Positions 8,921-17,477 of a stretch of 64,000 nt of DNA are shown here, piece by piece. Source of the DNA: Nocardioides panzhihuensis (GTDB lineage Bacteria > Actinomycetota > Actinomycetes > Propionibacteriales > Nocardioidaceae); contig NZ_JACBZR010000001.1 of NCBI RefSeq assembly GCF_013408335.1, forward strand, positions 5,977,501-6,041,500, written 5' to 3'. Under the pieces are notes generated by a model. That model did not search any database and was not told where the DNA came from. It worked only from the letters and a program-made list of their open reading frames with translations. How positions within the stretch are numbered: position 1 is the stretch's first letter; each line of letters opens with the position of its first letter. The position numbers and the translations under genes were made by a program.

Positions 8921-8964
8921 CCGGTCCCGCACCCGAGTTTCTGGGTGCGGGACCGGCTGGTTTT
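8921..8964 (+). terminator. Rho-independent terminator of nrdRJ
   Basis: A perfect 14-bp stem (CCGGTCCCGCACCC and complement) with an 8-nt loop is followed by CTGGTTTT. It is 12 nt past the nrdJ stop. This is one of the few hairpins here with a T-run. Confidence 0.9.
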
Positions 8965-8968
8965 CGGC

Positions 8969-9015
8969 GACGTGGGAGTTCCGGTGTCACTGGGTGACCT
9001 CAGGACTCCCACGTC
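8969..9015. terminator. Second hairpin, terminator for the minus-strand gene
   Basis: GACGTGGGAGT at 8969-8979 pairs perfectly with ACTCCCACGTC at 9005-9015. An inner stem GTCAC/GTGAC lies between them. It abuts the nrdJ terminator and overlaps the last bases of the minus-strand gene ending at 9014, which it probably terminates. Confidence 0.65.
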
Positions 9016-9532
9016 ACATCCAGCTTTCCAAGCTGCACTCGTCTCCGCAGCTTCTCGGGGCCTCCTTCCAGCCGCGTTGGCGCAGCAGCTGGGAGACTCT
9101 GGCGGCGGTGCGGCACTGAGTGTCGAACACCTGGGGCCAGCGGACGCGGGCGGTCAGCCTGCCGCCGAGTGCCAGGTCGTCGAGGTCGCGGTCGATGGCT
9201 ACGTGGATGGGGCCGGCGGCGTCCTCGGTGCGGCTCGGCTCGAGGACCGATGGGCCACACAGCGCGGCGGGCTCGGCGTAGAGCACCGCTGCCCAGGCCC
9301 GCTGCCGCCAGGTGGGCGGACCGGTGTGGGTGACGTAGACGCCGCGGTGCACCAGCTGCATGTCGCGGCGCCGGATCGCCCGGCGGATGTCGTTCGGCGT
9401 GTAGCCGCCCCAGGTGAGCTGAGCGCGGCTGGCTACGCCGTCCTGCAGTTCCAGCTCACGCGCAGCCCAGGCTCGTCGCGCTGCCAGGTCGCGCGCGGCG
9501 AGCTCAGGGTCGGCTTCGATCTGACCCGTCAC
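9014..9532 (-). pseudogene. Truncated AbiEi-like antitoxin/DUF559-type protein
   Basis: The first 100 or so residues match the common actinobacterial family annotated as type IV toxin-antitoxin AbiEi-like, often with a DUF559 nuclease fold: a short helical start, then GVASRAQLTWGGYT and IRRAIRRRDMQLVHRGVYV, the winged-helix region. Full-length members have about 280-320 residues. This frame has 172, jumps from the end of the first domain to a fragment (CRTAARVSQLLRQRG) that is normally much further on, and lacks the C-terminal nuclease core. It is therefore best read as a gene with an internal deletion and a lost 3' end. It could still make a short protein. No toxin partner lies next to it. 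Confidence 0.6.
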
Positions 9533-9715
9533 CTGCTCCTCCCTTCGAGGTCAATCTAGGGGCGACCTCCGACAGTCTTCTTCTCGCTGGTTTCCGGCCG
9601 GAAAATCGCTGGTCAGCGGGCCGATTACCATCCACAGGCCAGCTTCGGGATCGAGTTGTCCACAGGGCCGGTGATGCGGGTGGCGGGGTGTACGGATCGG
9701 GGGTCTGCTGGTCCC

Positions 9716-10873
9716 ATGCCGAAACGAAAGAAGCACGAGAGATCGCCACGACCACGCAACCGGTTCGGGGATCCGCGACGGCGGTCGTTCGCCGAGAAGG
9801 TCGTCGACAGTCCCTACTGGCCGGCGATGTTCGCGGTCAACGAAGCCGAGGCTCGCGGCGACGTCAAGGCTGCCCTGGGGATCATCCAGCGGACTACCGG
9901 CCAGCTCGACAAGGAGCAGTTCTGGCATCCGTCACGCCTCGAGCGGCTGGACCAGATGTGGCTGCTCGGGGCGCTCGTCCCCAGATGGGCCCACTCGCGA
10001 TGGCTCCTCGCGCAGGCGCTGCAGGGGACGCATCCGCGCAACAAGTGGCGGATGGCGAAGGCGATCAACCGCGCACTGGACGTCCGTGGCGGGCCCCATC
10101 CCGACCGCGACCGAGAGGACGACCGGATCCAGATCTTGGATCGCGACTGGGTCTACCGACAGACCTTCCTCTACGACCTCGGCGGGCTCGAGGCGTTCCT
10201 GCGTCACGACGCCTCCGGCGATCTCATCGCAGGCACCGATCGGATCTGGGAGTGGGTGCGGGCGCCGATGCGTGGCGTACGTCTGCTGGGACGGGAGCCG
10301 CGACATCTCCTCTGGGAGGATCCGGCGACCGGAGAGCGGCTGACCACGATCAACATCGGCGCCGGGCTCCTCGTCGACGACGGCGAGTGCGTGATCGGCC
10401 GGATCGTGCCGATCGATGGTGGCTCGATGTTCGAGACGGCGCCGCTGCGCGTGCCCGAGGAGGTGGCGTACGCCGTCGCGGACGAGCCGGAGCGGTGGAT
10501 CGACGCGCTGCGGGACGTGAGTGGGCGGCCCGATCGCGAGCCGGGGGAGATCTGGACCCACCGCGGGCTGCGCGACTACGCGTTGCTCACCGACATTCCT
10601 TACGGGCTGGTCGACCTCGCCATGGACGCCGGCCTGCACGCGTTCCGGCACCCCGACGAGGAGGCCGACGATCTCGATGAGCTGTTCGATCATCCATCCG
10701 ACTATCCGGCGTGCCTGGCCGCGTGGCTGGTGCGTCCGGCGACGATCCGCGCGCTCCGCGGGGGCGTGCCGCTGGAGGGTCTTGCCGCGCTCGGCGGATT
10801 CGCCGAGTTCGTCCACGAGCCGGCCACGAGCCTCATCCGCGACCTGGCCGACCATCACCAGGAGGCCGCCTGA
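9716..10873 (+). CDS. Conserved hypothetical protein, actinobacterial
   Basis: Not recognised. The ATG at 9716 gives 385 residues starting MPKRKKHERSPRPRNRF, a strongly basic, probably unstructured head. The rest is a soluble mixed alpha/beta protein with many tryptophans and arginines. The middle part (about 210-255, with GEPRHLLWEDPATGE-like and GAGLLVDDGECVIGRIVPI stretches) resembles a small beta-barrel, and the end is helical. No catalytic motif, signal peptide or membrane segment is visible. A GGATCGGGGG stretch about 12 nt upstream may serve as ribosome binding site. The 184 nt between this gene and the one ending at 9532 hold no further gene. Confidence 0.55.
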   Translation: MPKRKKHERSPRPRNRFGDPRRRSFAEKVVDSPYWPAMFAVNEAEARGDVKAALGIIQRTTGQLDKEQFWHPSRLERLDQMWLLGALVPRWAHSRWLLAQALQGTHPRNKWRMAKAINRALDVRGGPHPDRDREDDRIQILDRDWVYRQTFLYDLGGLEAFLRHDASGDLIAGTDRIWEWVRAPMRGVRLLGREPRHLLWEDPATGERLTTINIGAGLLVDDGECVIGRIVPIDGGSMFETAPLRVPEEVAYAVADEPERWIDALRDVSGRPDREPGEIWTHRGLRDYALLTDIPYGLVDLAMDAGLHAFRHPDEEADDLDELFDHPSDYPACLAAWLVRPATIRALRGGVPLEGLAALGGFAEFVHEPATSLIRDLADHHQEAA

Positions 10874-10946
10874 CATTCCGCGAAGGTCTCTCGCTCGAAG
10901 CTGGGGTTTGGCTTAGTTTGGTTCCAGTCGAGACGTGGGGGTCGCA

Positions 10947-12956
10947 ATGGCAGCACCGAAGATGGCGTCGGACACCGAGCCTCAGCTGAGCCGTCGGCGG
11001 ATCAACCTCATCTTCGGGACCGTGCTCCTCGGCATGCTGCTCGCGGCGCTCGACCAGACGATCGTGTCGACCGCGCTGCCGACGATCGTGGCCGATGTCG
11101 GAGGTGCCGGCCACCTGTCGTGGGTGGTGTCGTCCTACCTCCTGGCGGAGACGGTTGCGACCGTGCTCGCCGGCAAGTTCGGCGACCTCTTCGGCCGCAA
11201 GCTGCTGCTGCAGGTCTCCGCCGGGCTCTTCATCCTCGCTTCGGCCGCGTGCGGGTTCGCGACCGACATGGCCTGGCTGATCGGTGCGCGAGCCGTGCAG
11301 GGCGTCGGCGCCGGCGGTCTGATCGTGACCGCGACGGCGCTGATCGGCGACATCATCCCGCTGCGGGAACGCGGGAAGTATCAGGGTGCGCTCGGTGCCG
11401 TCTTCGGCGCCACGACCGTCCTCGGTCCGCTCCTCGGTGGGCTCTTCACCGACCATCTCTCCTGGCGCTGGGCGTTCTACATCAACCTCCCGCTGGGGAT
11501 CGCCGTGATCGCGATCGCCAGCCTCACGCTGCCGCAGATCGCCCGCGGAAAGCGCCCCTCTATCGACTACCTCGGCATCCTCTTCGTGGGCCTCGGCGCC
11601 TCGATGCTGACCCTGGCGGTGAGCTGGGGTGGGACGGAGTACGCCTGGGGATCGGCGACCATCATCGGCCTGTTCGTCGGCTCCGCCGTCTCCTTCGCGA
11701 TCTTCATATGGGTCGAGTCGCGGGCGGTCTCTCCGATCCTGCCGTTGCGCCTGTTCCAGGACCGGGTGTTCACGGTGAGCGTCGCGCTCTCGTTCATCGT
11801 CGGCTTCGCGATGCTCGGCGCGATGACCTACCTCCCGACCTACATGCAGTACGTCCACGGCGTCTCCGCGACGTCGTCGGGGATCCGCACCCTCCCGATG
11901 GTCATCGGCCTGCTGGTGACCTCGACCCTGGCGGGGACGATCGTGGGCCGGACCGGCCGCTACAAGATGTTCCCGGTCGCAGGGACGCTGATCATGGCGC
12001 TGGGGCTCTATCTGCTCTCGACCATGGACGCCGACACCAGCACCTTGATGATGTCGCTGTACCTGCTGGTCATGGGCATGGGTGTCGGCCTGAGCATGCA
12101 GATCCTGACGATCATCGTGCAGAACACCGCGGCCTACGAGGATCTCGGCGTGGCCACCTCGGGAGTCACCTTCTTCCGGACGATGGGCAGCTCGTTCGGG
12201 GCCTCGATCATGGGCACCGTCTACGCCAACCAGCTAGCCGACCGGCTGCCGTCCGCGGTCGTCTCGGCCGGGGTGCCCGCCGATGCTGCCGCGACGCCCG
12301 CCGCGCTCCATGCGCTGGCCGAGGCCCAGAGCGCCCCCATCATCGACGCCTACGCGGAGACGCTGCATCTGGTCTTCCTCGCCGCGGTGCCGGTCGCAGG
12401 GCTGGCGTTCCTGCTCGCGCTCTTCCTCAAGGAGGTGCCGCTGCGCGGCACCTCACGGGCCGCTGCCACCGACGCGGGCGACGCGTTCGCCATGCCCAGC
12501 TCGTCGGACAGCGCGATGCGGCTCGACGTCGCCGTCGCCCAGCTGGTCCGCCGTCAGCCGCCGGAGACCTTCACGATGCTGAGGGAGTCGGCGGTCGATC
12601 TCGGCGCGTCGACGGCGTGGTGCGTACGCCAGGTCGGGATCCGGGAGTGGGTCGGAGGCGACACCTCGCTGGTCGCGATCGGCCACCGCCTCGGGATGCC
12701 GGGCGAGGTGCTGGCGCCTGCCTTCGCCTCCGCCGCGGCGGAGGGCTACCTCTACGGCGACGCGTCGGCGTACGCGCTGACGGAGCCAGGCAAGGAGGAG
12801 CTCGCGAAGCTGGTCGCGGCGTTCAAGCAGTGGCTTGCCACCGAGCTGTCCGACTGGGGTGCCGACGACGCCAAGCTCGATGAGGCTCTCGTAACGCTCT
12901 CGCGCCAGATCGTCGAAGGTGAGAACGACCTACGAGTTCCGGCAACGACCGCCTGA
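10947..12956 (+). CDS. DHA2-type 14-TM MFS multidrug efflux transporter with C-terminal extension
   Basis: A proton-driven drug exporter of the EmrB/QacA group. About 14 hydrophobic segments fill residues 20-500. Family motifs are clear: [16 protein letters not shown] in TM1, [10 protein letters not shown] as the MFS motif A loop, and [12 protein letters not shown] plus [13 protein letters not shown] as motif C and the following loop. The ATG at 10947 is preferred over a GTG at 10935 because GTGGGGG lies about 6 nt before it. The last 150 residues are an unusual cytoplasmic extension: a helical stretch around [20 protein letters not shown] and a part ending [14 protein letters not shown] that reads like a winged-helix. 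Its role, perhaps regulatory, is inference. The gene stands alone. Confidence 0.88.
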   Translation: MAAPKMASDTEPQLSRRRINLIFGTVLLGMLLAALDQTIVSTALPTIVADVGGAGHLSWVVSSYLLAETVATVLAGKFGDLFGRKLLLQVSAGLFILASAACGFATDMAWLIGARAVQGVGAGGLIVTATALIGDIIPLRERGKYQGALGAVFGATTVLGPLLGGLFTDHLSWRWAFYINLPLGIAVIAIASLTLPQIARGKRPSIDYLGILFVGLGASMLTLAVSWGGTEYAWGSATIIGLFVGSAVSFAIFIWVESRAVSPILPLRLFQDRVFTVSVALSFIVGFAMLGAMTYLPTYMQYVHGVSATSSGIRTLPMVIGLLVTSTLAGTIVGRTGRYKMFPVAGTLIMALGLYLLSTMDADTSTLMMSLYLLVMGMGVGLSMQILTIIVQNTAAYEDLGVATSGVTFFRTMGSSFGASIMGTVYANQLADRLPSAVVSAGVPADAAATPAALHALAEAQSAPIIDAYAETLHLVFLAAVPVAGLAFLLALFLKEVPLRGTSRAAATDAGDAFAMPSSSDSAMRLDVAVAQLVRRQPPETFTMLRESAVDLGASTAWCVRQVGIREWVGGDTSLVAIGHRLGMPGEVLAPAFASAAAEGYLYGDASAYALTEPGKEELAKLVAAFKQWLATELSDWGADDAKLDEALVTLSRQIVEGENDLRVPATTA

Positions 12957-13105
12957 CCGCCGGTCTCAAACCTCCAGCATCAGCGGCGCCACTGAGTTCG
13001 CTACGTGGAGCCGGTAAGTAAAACTTCGGTCAGATCTGTTTGAGAACGGCTGTTTCGGGGAAGGACTAACCAGGGATCACTTCTGGCTGAAACTGGGGGC
13101 ACCGC

Positions 13106-13477
13106 ATGACCGTCAGCATTCCCGAGTCACTTACGACTCTCGCCGATGACCTGCGCACGGCAGCCGACACCGCACGAGACGGATTCACCGACAACGTCGC
13201 GGAGTTGGACATCCCGGGCACCGCGGCCGGCAACTCGTCCGGCGGCCCCGGCCTGATCACCGCCCACGCCAGCGCCAGCGACGCCGCGAGCAGCGCCGTC
13301 GGCCGACTGGCCAGCGTGCTCGAGCAGGACATGGACGACATCTACGCCTGCGCGTTCCTGTTCGCGACCACTGACGAGGACGCCGCAGAGAGGATGCGGT
13401 CGGAGACCCCGCGCATCGGAGGCATCTTCCCCTACAACCCGACCATCGACTGGTCCGTCTACGAGGGTGGCCGCTGA
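13106..13477 (+). CDS. Small helical ESX/WXG-like partner protein
   Basis: A 123-residue acidic protein. Its first 90 residues look like two helices separated by a Gly/Ser turn (TAAGNSSGGPGL), as in small secretion partners of type VII systems, but the WXG signature itself is absent. Its stop overlaps the ATG of the effector gene as TGATG, so the two should be translationally coupled and made in equal amounts. From this coupling I infer a partner or chaperone of the effector. The family is not one I can name with certainty. A GGGGG stretch about 10 nt upstream of the ATG could be the ribosome binding site. Confidence 0.6.
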   Translation: MTVSIPESLTTLADDLRTAADTARDGFTDNVAELDIPGTAAGNSSGGPGLITAHASASDAASSAVGRLASVLEQDMDDIYACAFLFATTDEDAAERMRSETPRIGGIFPYNPTIDWSVYEGGR

Positions 13478-15243
13478 TGAGCAGCCTGTGGGATCTGGAT
13501 GAGGACGCCGGTCAGTTGGACCGCGCCTCGAGCCGCTGGGCTTCGCTCGGCACCGCTCTCACTGGTTCGAGCGAAGCCGTCGACACCGGATCGCGTCGGG
13601 TTCGTGCAGCCGACTGGGAGGGGAAGACCGCTGACTCCTACGACCAGCACCGCAAGAAGCTCATGACCGATCTGGACGCTGCCGCCGCGTTGGCCGACCA
13701 GATCGCGAGCGTGCTCTCTCGTTCCGCGGGTTCTGTACGTATCGCCCAAGGTCGCCTCGACCAGTCCTGGGCAACGGTGGTCGGCGTTCCGCAGTCCCGG
13801 GGCATCGGCGGTGAGGTGATCTTTCAGCCGTCGTCGCCGGAGGAGGCCAAACAGGTCGACGACGCGATCAGCGCTGCGAACGACATCCGCAGGGGCCTCG
13901 ACTCCGAGCTCGCCACCGACCGCGACGCTCTCGACGCGGCCACCACCAAGTGGCAGGAGATCGCTCGGGTGTGGCAGGCAGTGGCGGAGGGCACCGTCGA
14001 CGCATTCGACCTGCCAGCGGGGGCGCAGGGGACCGGCATCATCACCTCCGGTGACCAGACCGTGATCAGCACGGGCGACGGCGATGACGAGGTCACCGTC
14101 TTCATCGACCCCAACACCGGCGAGCAGATCGTCGTCGTGAAGAACAGCAGCGGCGAGACCGTCTATCGCGTGCCGGCGGGCCAAGAGCTGATCGTGCGAG
14201 GAGGCGGCGGCAACGACCGCATCGGGGTGCCGAAGGGGGTCGACCTGGATGTGACCCTCATCGGCGGCGAAGGCAACGACGCGGTGCACGGTGGCGACGG
14301 AGACGACAGCGTCTACGGTCTCGACGGCCACGACTACGTGGACGCCGGCGCCGGCTCCGACCGGGTCAGCGGAGGGGCGGACCGCGACTACGTCGACGGT
14401 CAGTCCGGCGACGACCGACTCTACGGTGGTGAAGGCAACGACTCGATCTACGGTCTCGACGGCAACGATGTCGTCTCCGGTGAGAACGGAAACGATTTCC
14501 TCGAGGGCGGGGCGGGCAACGACCGGATCATCGGGGGATCTGGTGGTGACACCCTCTCCGGGGGCTCTGGCGACGACCGGATCGCCGGTGGTGGCGATGA
14601 CGACGTGGCGTACGCCGGCACCGGCTCGGACAAGATCGCCGGCGGTTCGGGCGACGACACCGCCTACGCCGAGAGCGGTGACACCGGCACCGGCACGGAG
14701 AAGACGGTGAAGGTCCAGATCGATGAGATCCCCGAGTTCATCAAGATCGAGGGAAGCCCGGAGTTCCAGGCCCGGGTGCGCGCCGATCTGGAGCTGCTGG
14801 CAGCGTCCCCGCGCGGGCAGCAGATGCTGGCGGACTTCCAGAGGACGTACGACGACTCCGGATTCCTGGGCTTCAACAAGCAGGGCCTGACGATCGCGGA
14901 GTACGCCGACAACAGCAACAGCACCGCCGAGCCCAGCGGCGAGCGGATCAACTACTCACCCCGAATCGACTGGATCGAGGAGGGGCCGCCGGTGGTGGTG
15001 CTGTTCCACGAGATGGCGCATGCGTACGACTTCCGCCATGACCAGTTCGACCGCACGCCGTATTCCGGAGACGACACGGCCAACCACGGCGTCGATCAGG
15101 GCGAGCGGGTGGCCGTCGGTCTGCCGATCGACCACGACGACGACCCCAGCACCCCGGAGCGGATCGACCCTGACCACTCCTACGATCTGACCGAGAACGG
15201 ACTTCGTGAGGAGATGGGTGCGCCCAACCGGCCGCACTACTGA
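13477..15243 (+). CDS. Putative T7SS polymorphic effector: WXG-like head, RTX repeats, M91 metallopeptidase
   Basis: A 588-residue protein in three parts. Residues 1-170 are helical with a W-E-G turn (AADWEGKTADSYDQH), like WXG100/LXG heads that direct export through type VII secretion. Residues about 235-400 hold some 15 glycine-aspartate nonapeptides of the RTX type (GGEGNDSIYG, GGSGDDRIAG), which bind calcium and fold as a beta-roll outside the cell. Residues 430-588 form an M91 zinc peptidase related to the E. coli effector NleD: INYSPRIDW, the zinc motif HEMAH at 511-515, and the closing TENGLREEMG...RPHY. Secretion, calcium folding and proteolysis are inferred from family knowledge. No secretion apparatus gene lies in the window. 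It is followed 5 nt later by a lipoprotein gene that may protect the producer. Confidence 0.8.
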   Translation: MSSLWDLDEDAGQLDRASSRWASLGTALTGSSEAVDTGSRRVRAADWEGKTADSYDQHRKKLMTDLDAAAALADQIASVLSRSAGSVRIAQGRLDQSWATVVGVPQSRGIGGEVIFQPSSPEEAKQVDDAISAANDIRRGLDSELATDRDALDAATTKWQEIARVWQAVAEGTVDAFDLPAGAQGTGIITSGDQTVISTGDGDDEVTVFIDPNTGEQIVVVKNSSGETVYRVPAGQELIVRGGGGNDRIGVPKGVDLDVTLIGGEGNDAVHGGDGDDSVYGLDGHDYVDAGAGSDRVSGGADRDYVDGQSGDDRLYGGEGNDSIYGLDGNDVVSGENGNDFLEGGAGNDRIIGGSGGDTLSGGSGDDRIAGGGDDDVAYAGTGSDKIAGGSGDDTAYAESGDTGTGTEKTVKVQIDEIPEFIKIEGSPEFQARVRADLELLAASPRGQQMLADFQRTYDDSGFLGFNKQGLTIAEYADNSNSTAEPSGERINYSPRIDWIEEGPPVVVLFHEMAHAYDFRHDQFDRTPYSGDDTANHGVDQGERVAVGLPIDHDDDPSTPERIDPDHSYDLTENGLREEMGAPNRPHY

Positions 15244-15247
15244 GACG

Positions 15248-16144
15248 ATGAGGAAACTCCTGATGGGTTCGGTGATCGCAGCCCTGCTCGCTGCGTTGAG
15301 CGGGTGCGGTGGCTCAGCTGTGCCGGGGTTCGAGGACGGCGGCGAGCCGCCGGACCCGAGCTCGCCGGCGACTGCGCCCGAGGTCGACTTCTCGGCGAAC
15401 ATCGAGGTCGAGGCGACGTCGGTGTCGGTGACCTACACGGTGACCAACAACGAATCGTCCGAAATCTTCGTCGCCGACCGTACGTTGGTGCCGTCGGGGG
15501 CAGGGACCAAGCTGTCGACCGCCCCGTATGTCACGGCCGAGAGCGGTGAGGACGGTCCTGTGCTGGTGCTCTCCCATCGCGTGTTCCCCTGGCCGCCAGA
15601 CGTCAACCTGGCTGTCGCGCCGACTGGTGGCGGTCAGCTGTTGGCTCCGGGCAAGACGTTGACGGTCGAGACCAGCGTCGATCTCCCGGCGACCCGCAAC
15701 CAACCCTTCGGCGACGATCTCGGGCACGGGAAGATCACGCTGCCCAAGGAGCCGGTGGCGGTACGTTTCTGCCTGAGTGTGGTCGCCTCGCCGATCCCGC
15801 CCGCGCTGAGGCTCGAAGGGACCGACGCGGGTCTGACCTTCGCTCACGGCAACGCCGGTCACGATGCGCAGCATCTGTTCTGCAGCGCGAGCAAGTCGTT
15901 GGTCACTCCAACCAGTAGTCGGCCGTGGCAACCAAGGATCAGGTCGTCACGGTCTCGGTCTCACCGACGCCCCCGCTTCGGTGAGACCACGACCGACGAA
16001 CGCAGACCGCCGGCAAGCCGGCGGTCTGCTGAGACCCGTACGCCTGGGCGTCCTGACGTGGAGGTCAGGTCGCCTGAGCGAAGTCGAAGAGCGCGATCGG
16101 GGCCGAGGTCGGCTCCTTCGAGCCTCCGTCCGGCTCGACCGTGA
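15248..16144 (+). CDS. Lipoprotein of the effector operon, probably frameshifted near its 3' end
   Basis: The ATG at 15248 gives a lipoprotein signal, LLMGSVIAALLAALSGCGG, with cysteine at about residue 20. The next 190 residues are a beta-rich domain (VSVTYTVTNNESSEIFVAD) of unknown function. It starts 5 nt after the effector gene and may be an immunity or surface partner; this is inference. From about 15905 on, the open frame turns arginine/serine-rich with poor codon choice. It then runs through two strong hairpins (15957-15988 and 16002-16029) and into the convergent rskA gene. A TAG in another frame at 15916 would end the protein at about 225 residues. I suspect a frameshift or sequencing error near 15880-15915. 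The first 650 bases are solid. Confidence 0.65.
   Translation: MRKLLMGSVIAALLAALSGCGGSAVPGFEDGGEPPDPSSPATAPEVDFSANIEVEATSVSVTYTVTNNESSEIFVADRTLVPSGAGTKLSTAPYVTAESGEDGPVLVLSHRVFPWPPDVNLAVAPTGGGQLLAPGKTLTVETSVDLPATRNQPFGDDLGHGKITLPKEPVAVRFCLSVVASPIPPALRLEGTDAGLTFAHGNAGHDAQHLFCSASKSLVTPTSSRPWQPRIRSSRSRSHRRPRFGETTTDERRPPASRRSAETRTPGRPDVEVRSPERSRRARSGPRSAPSSLRPARP
15957..16029. terminator. Two hairpins between the effector operon and rskA
   Basis: GGTCTCACCGA at 15957-15967 pairs with 15978-15988. GCAGACCGCCGGC at 16002-16014 pairs with 16017-16029 across a two-base turn. They lie between convergent transcription units and probably terminate both. Confidence 0.7.
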
Positions 16145-16844
16145 TCCCGGCGGCGCTCGCGTCCGCGGCGTCACCCTCGAGGACGATCGTCTGGTCGCTG
16201 TCGTCGGGCATCAGACCGGCGGGAACCATGACGTCGTCGTGCTGGAGCCAGAGCTCGTAGACCTTGCCGTCGGGCGCGGCCGGCATGTCGGAGGTGACCA
16301 GCACCGCCTTGCCCTCCGAGACCGAGCGTACGATCCGGGCGCTGGCGCCGCGGGGCAGGTCGACGGAGACGGTCTTGGCGTCTTCGGCGCTCAGTACCCG
16401 CTCGGCTGTCGAGACGGTCTGGGTCGAGTCGTCGCGAGTCAGCTCGAGCACTCCGACCGTGCCGGTGCCGACGATCGCCAGCACCGCCGCAGCAGCCGCG
16501 AGCAGCCGCCACCCTCGACGACGAGGACCGGCTGACCCCGAGGGGCTGGAGGGAACGGAGCTGTCGGCGTGAAGCGCAGCGCCGATACCCTCGATGCTGG
16601 TCGGCGTCTCGGGCGGAAGCGGGCGGATCTCCTTGATGCCGGCGAGCAGACGATCGCGCATCTCCGGCGGCGGAGCGACGTCGGTGAGCACGCCGAGCAG
16701 GCCGGCGCTCTCCTGCAGGCTGGTCACCTCGGCGCGGCAGTCCGCGCAGACGGCGAGATGCTGCTCGAAACGGGCGCGTTCGATGTCGTCGAGGGCGTCC
16801 ACGGCGTACGCGCCGGAGAGAGCGTGAATGTCTTGCGCTGTCAT
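16065..16844 (-). CDS. rskA: Anti-sigma-K factor RskA
   Basis: RskA holds SigK inactive at the membrane until it is degraded by regulated proteolysis. The 259-residue product has the anti-sigma zinc-binding motif H29-x3-C33-x2-C36 (HLAVCADC), and one membrane segment at about 112-135 (LLAAAAAVLAIVGTGTVGVLEL). Outside is the RskA domain, with conserved DGKVYELWL-type strands and a closing ALFDFAQ region. Its ATG overlaps the sigK stop by 4 nt (ATGA), so the two are translationally coupled. The pairing, order and domains match the sigK-rskA locus of mycobacteria. Confidence 0.92.
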   Translation of the reverse strand: MTAQDIHALSGAYAVDALDDIERARFEQHLAVCADCRAEVTSLQESAGLLGVLTDVAPPPEMRDRLLAGIKEIRPLPPETPTSIEGIGAALHADSSVPSSPSGSAGPRRRGWRLLAAAAAVLAIVGTGTVGVLELTRDDSTQTVSTAERVLSAEDAKTVSVDLPRGASARIVRSVSEGKAVLVTSDMPAAPDGKVYELWLQHDDVMVPAGLMPDDSDQTIVLEGDAADASAAGITVEPDGGSKEPTSAPIALFDFAQAT

Positions 16845-17440
16845 TGGTTCACTCCCATCGCGTCGCGAAGACGAATCAGCCCGTCCCGGATACGGGTCTT
16901 TGCGGTGCCGACCGGTAGGTCGAGCATGGCGGCTACCTCAGTGTGGGTGTAGCCGCCGAAGTACGCGAGCTGTAAAGCCTCGCGCTGAGCTGCTGTCAAT
17001 GTCTCGAGTGCTGCATGGACCCGGCGAGCCTCCAGCGAGCTCTCCGCCGCCTCGGCAGTGGTGTCGTGCGGCGGAGAATGCGTGGTGCCGTGGTAGGCCG
17101 TGTCGTTGCGGCCGGCGGACTCCGCCGACCTGACCCGGTCCACCGCACGACGATGAGCCAGCGTCAGCAGCCACGAATGGGCACTGCCGAGGTTCTCGTC
17201 GTAGCGGCTGGCTTGGCGCCACACCTGAAGGAAAGCCTCCTGGGTGACCTCTTCGGCCTGGGCCCGGTCACGCACGACTCTGAGGACGAGCCCGTGCACT
17301 CGTGCGGCGGTCTGGTCGTAGAGGGCCGCGAAGGCGGCTTCGTCGCCTCGAGCGATGCGACGCAGGAGCCCCGCAAGCCCGGGCGACCCGGTTCCCTCCG
17401 GCGACGAGTCGCCGGAGGGAACTGAGCTGAGCGGTCTCAT
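16841..17440 (-). CDS. sigK: ECF RNA polymerase sigma factor SigK
   Basis: An extracytoplasmic-function sigma factor of 199 residues. Region 2 is at about 36-105 (YDQTAARVHGLVLRVVRDRA, then EEVTQEAFLQVWR, the -10 recognition helix). Region 4 is at about 140-195 (LTAAQREALQLAYFGGYTHT with LPVGTAKTRIRDGLIRLR, the -35 helix-turn-helix). It is encoded just upstream of and overlapping its anti-sigma factor rskA. In Mycobacterium tuberculosis SigK drives the fasciclin genes mpt70 and mpt83, and a fasciclin gene follows here at once, so a similar regulon is likely. A homologous promoter motif was not verified. Confidence 0.92.
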   Translation of the reverse strand: MRPLSSVPSGDSSPEGTGSPGLAGLLRRIARGDEAAFAALYDQTAARVHGLVLRVVRDRAQAEEVTQEAFLQVWRQASRYDENLGSAHSWLLTLAHRRAVDRVRSAESAGRNDTAYHGTTHSPPHDTTAEAAESSLEARRVHAALETLTAAQREALQLAYFGGYTHTEVAAMLDLPVGTAKTRIRDGLIRLRDAMGVNQ

Positions 17441-17477
17441 GTGTCGATCCTCGCGGATATCCGGTTGGATGTCTTGA

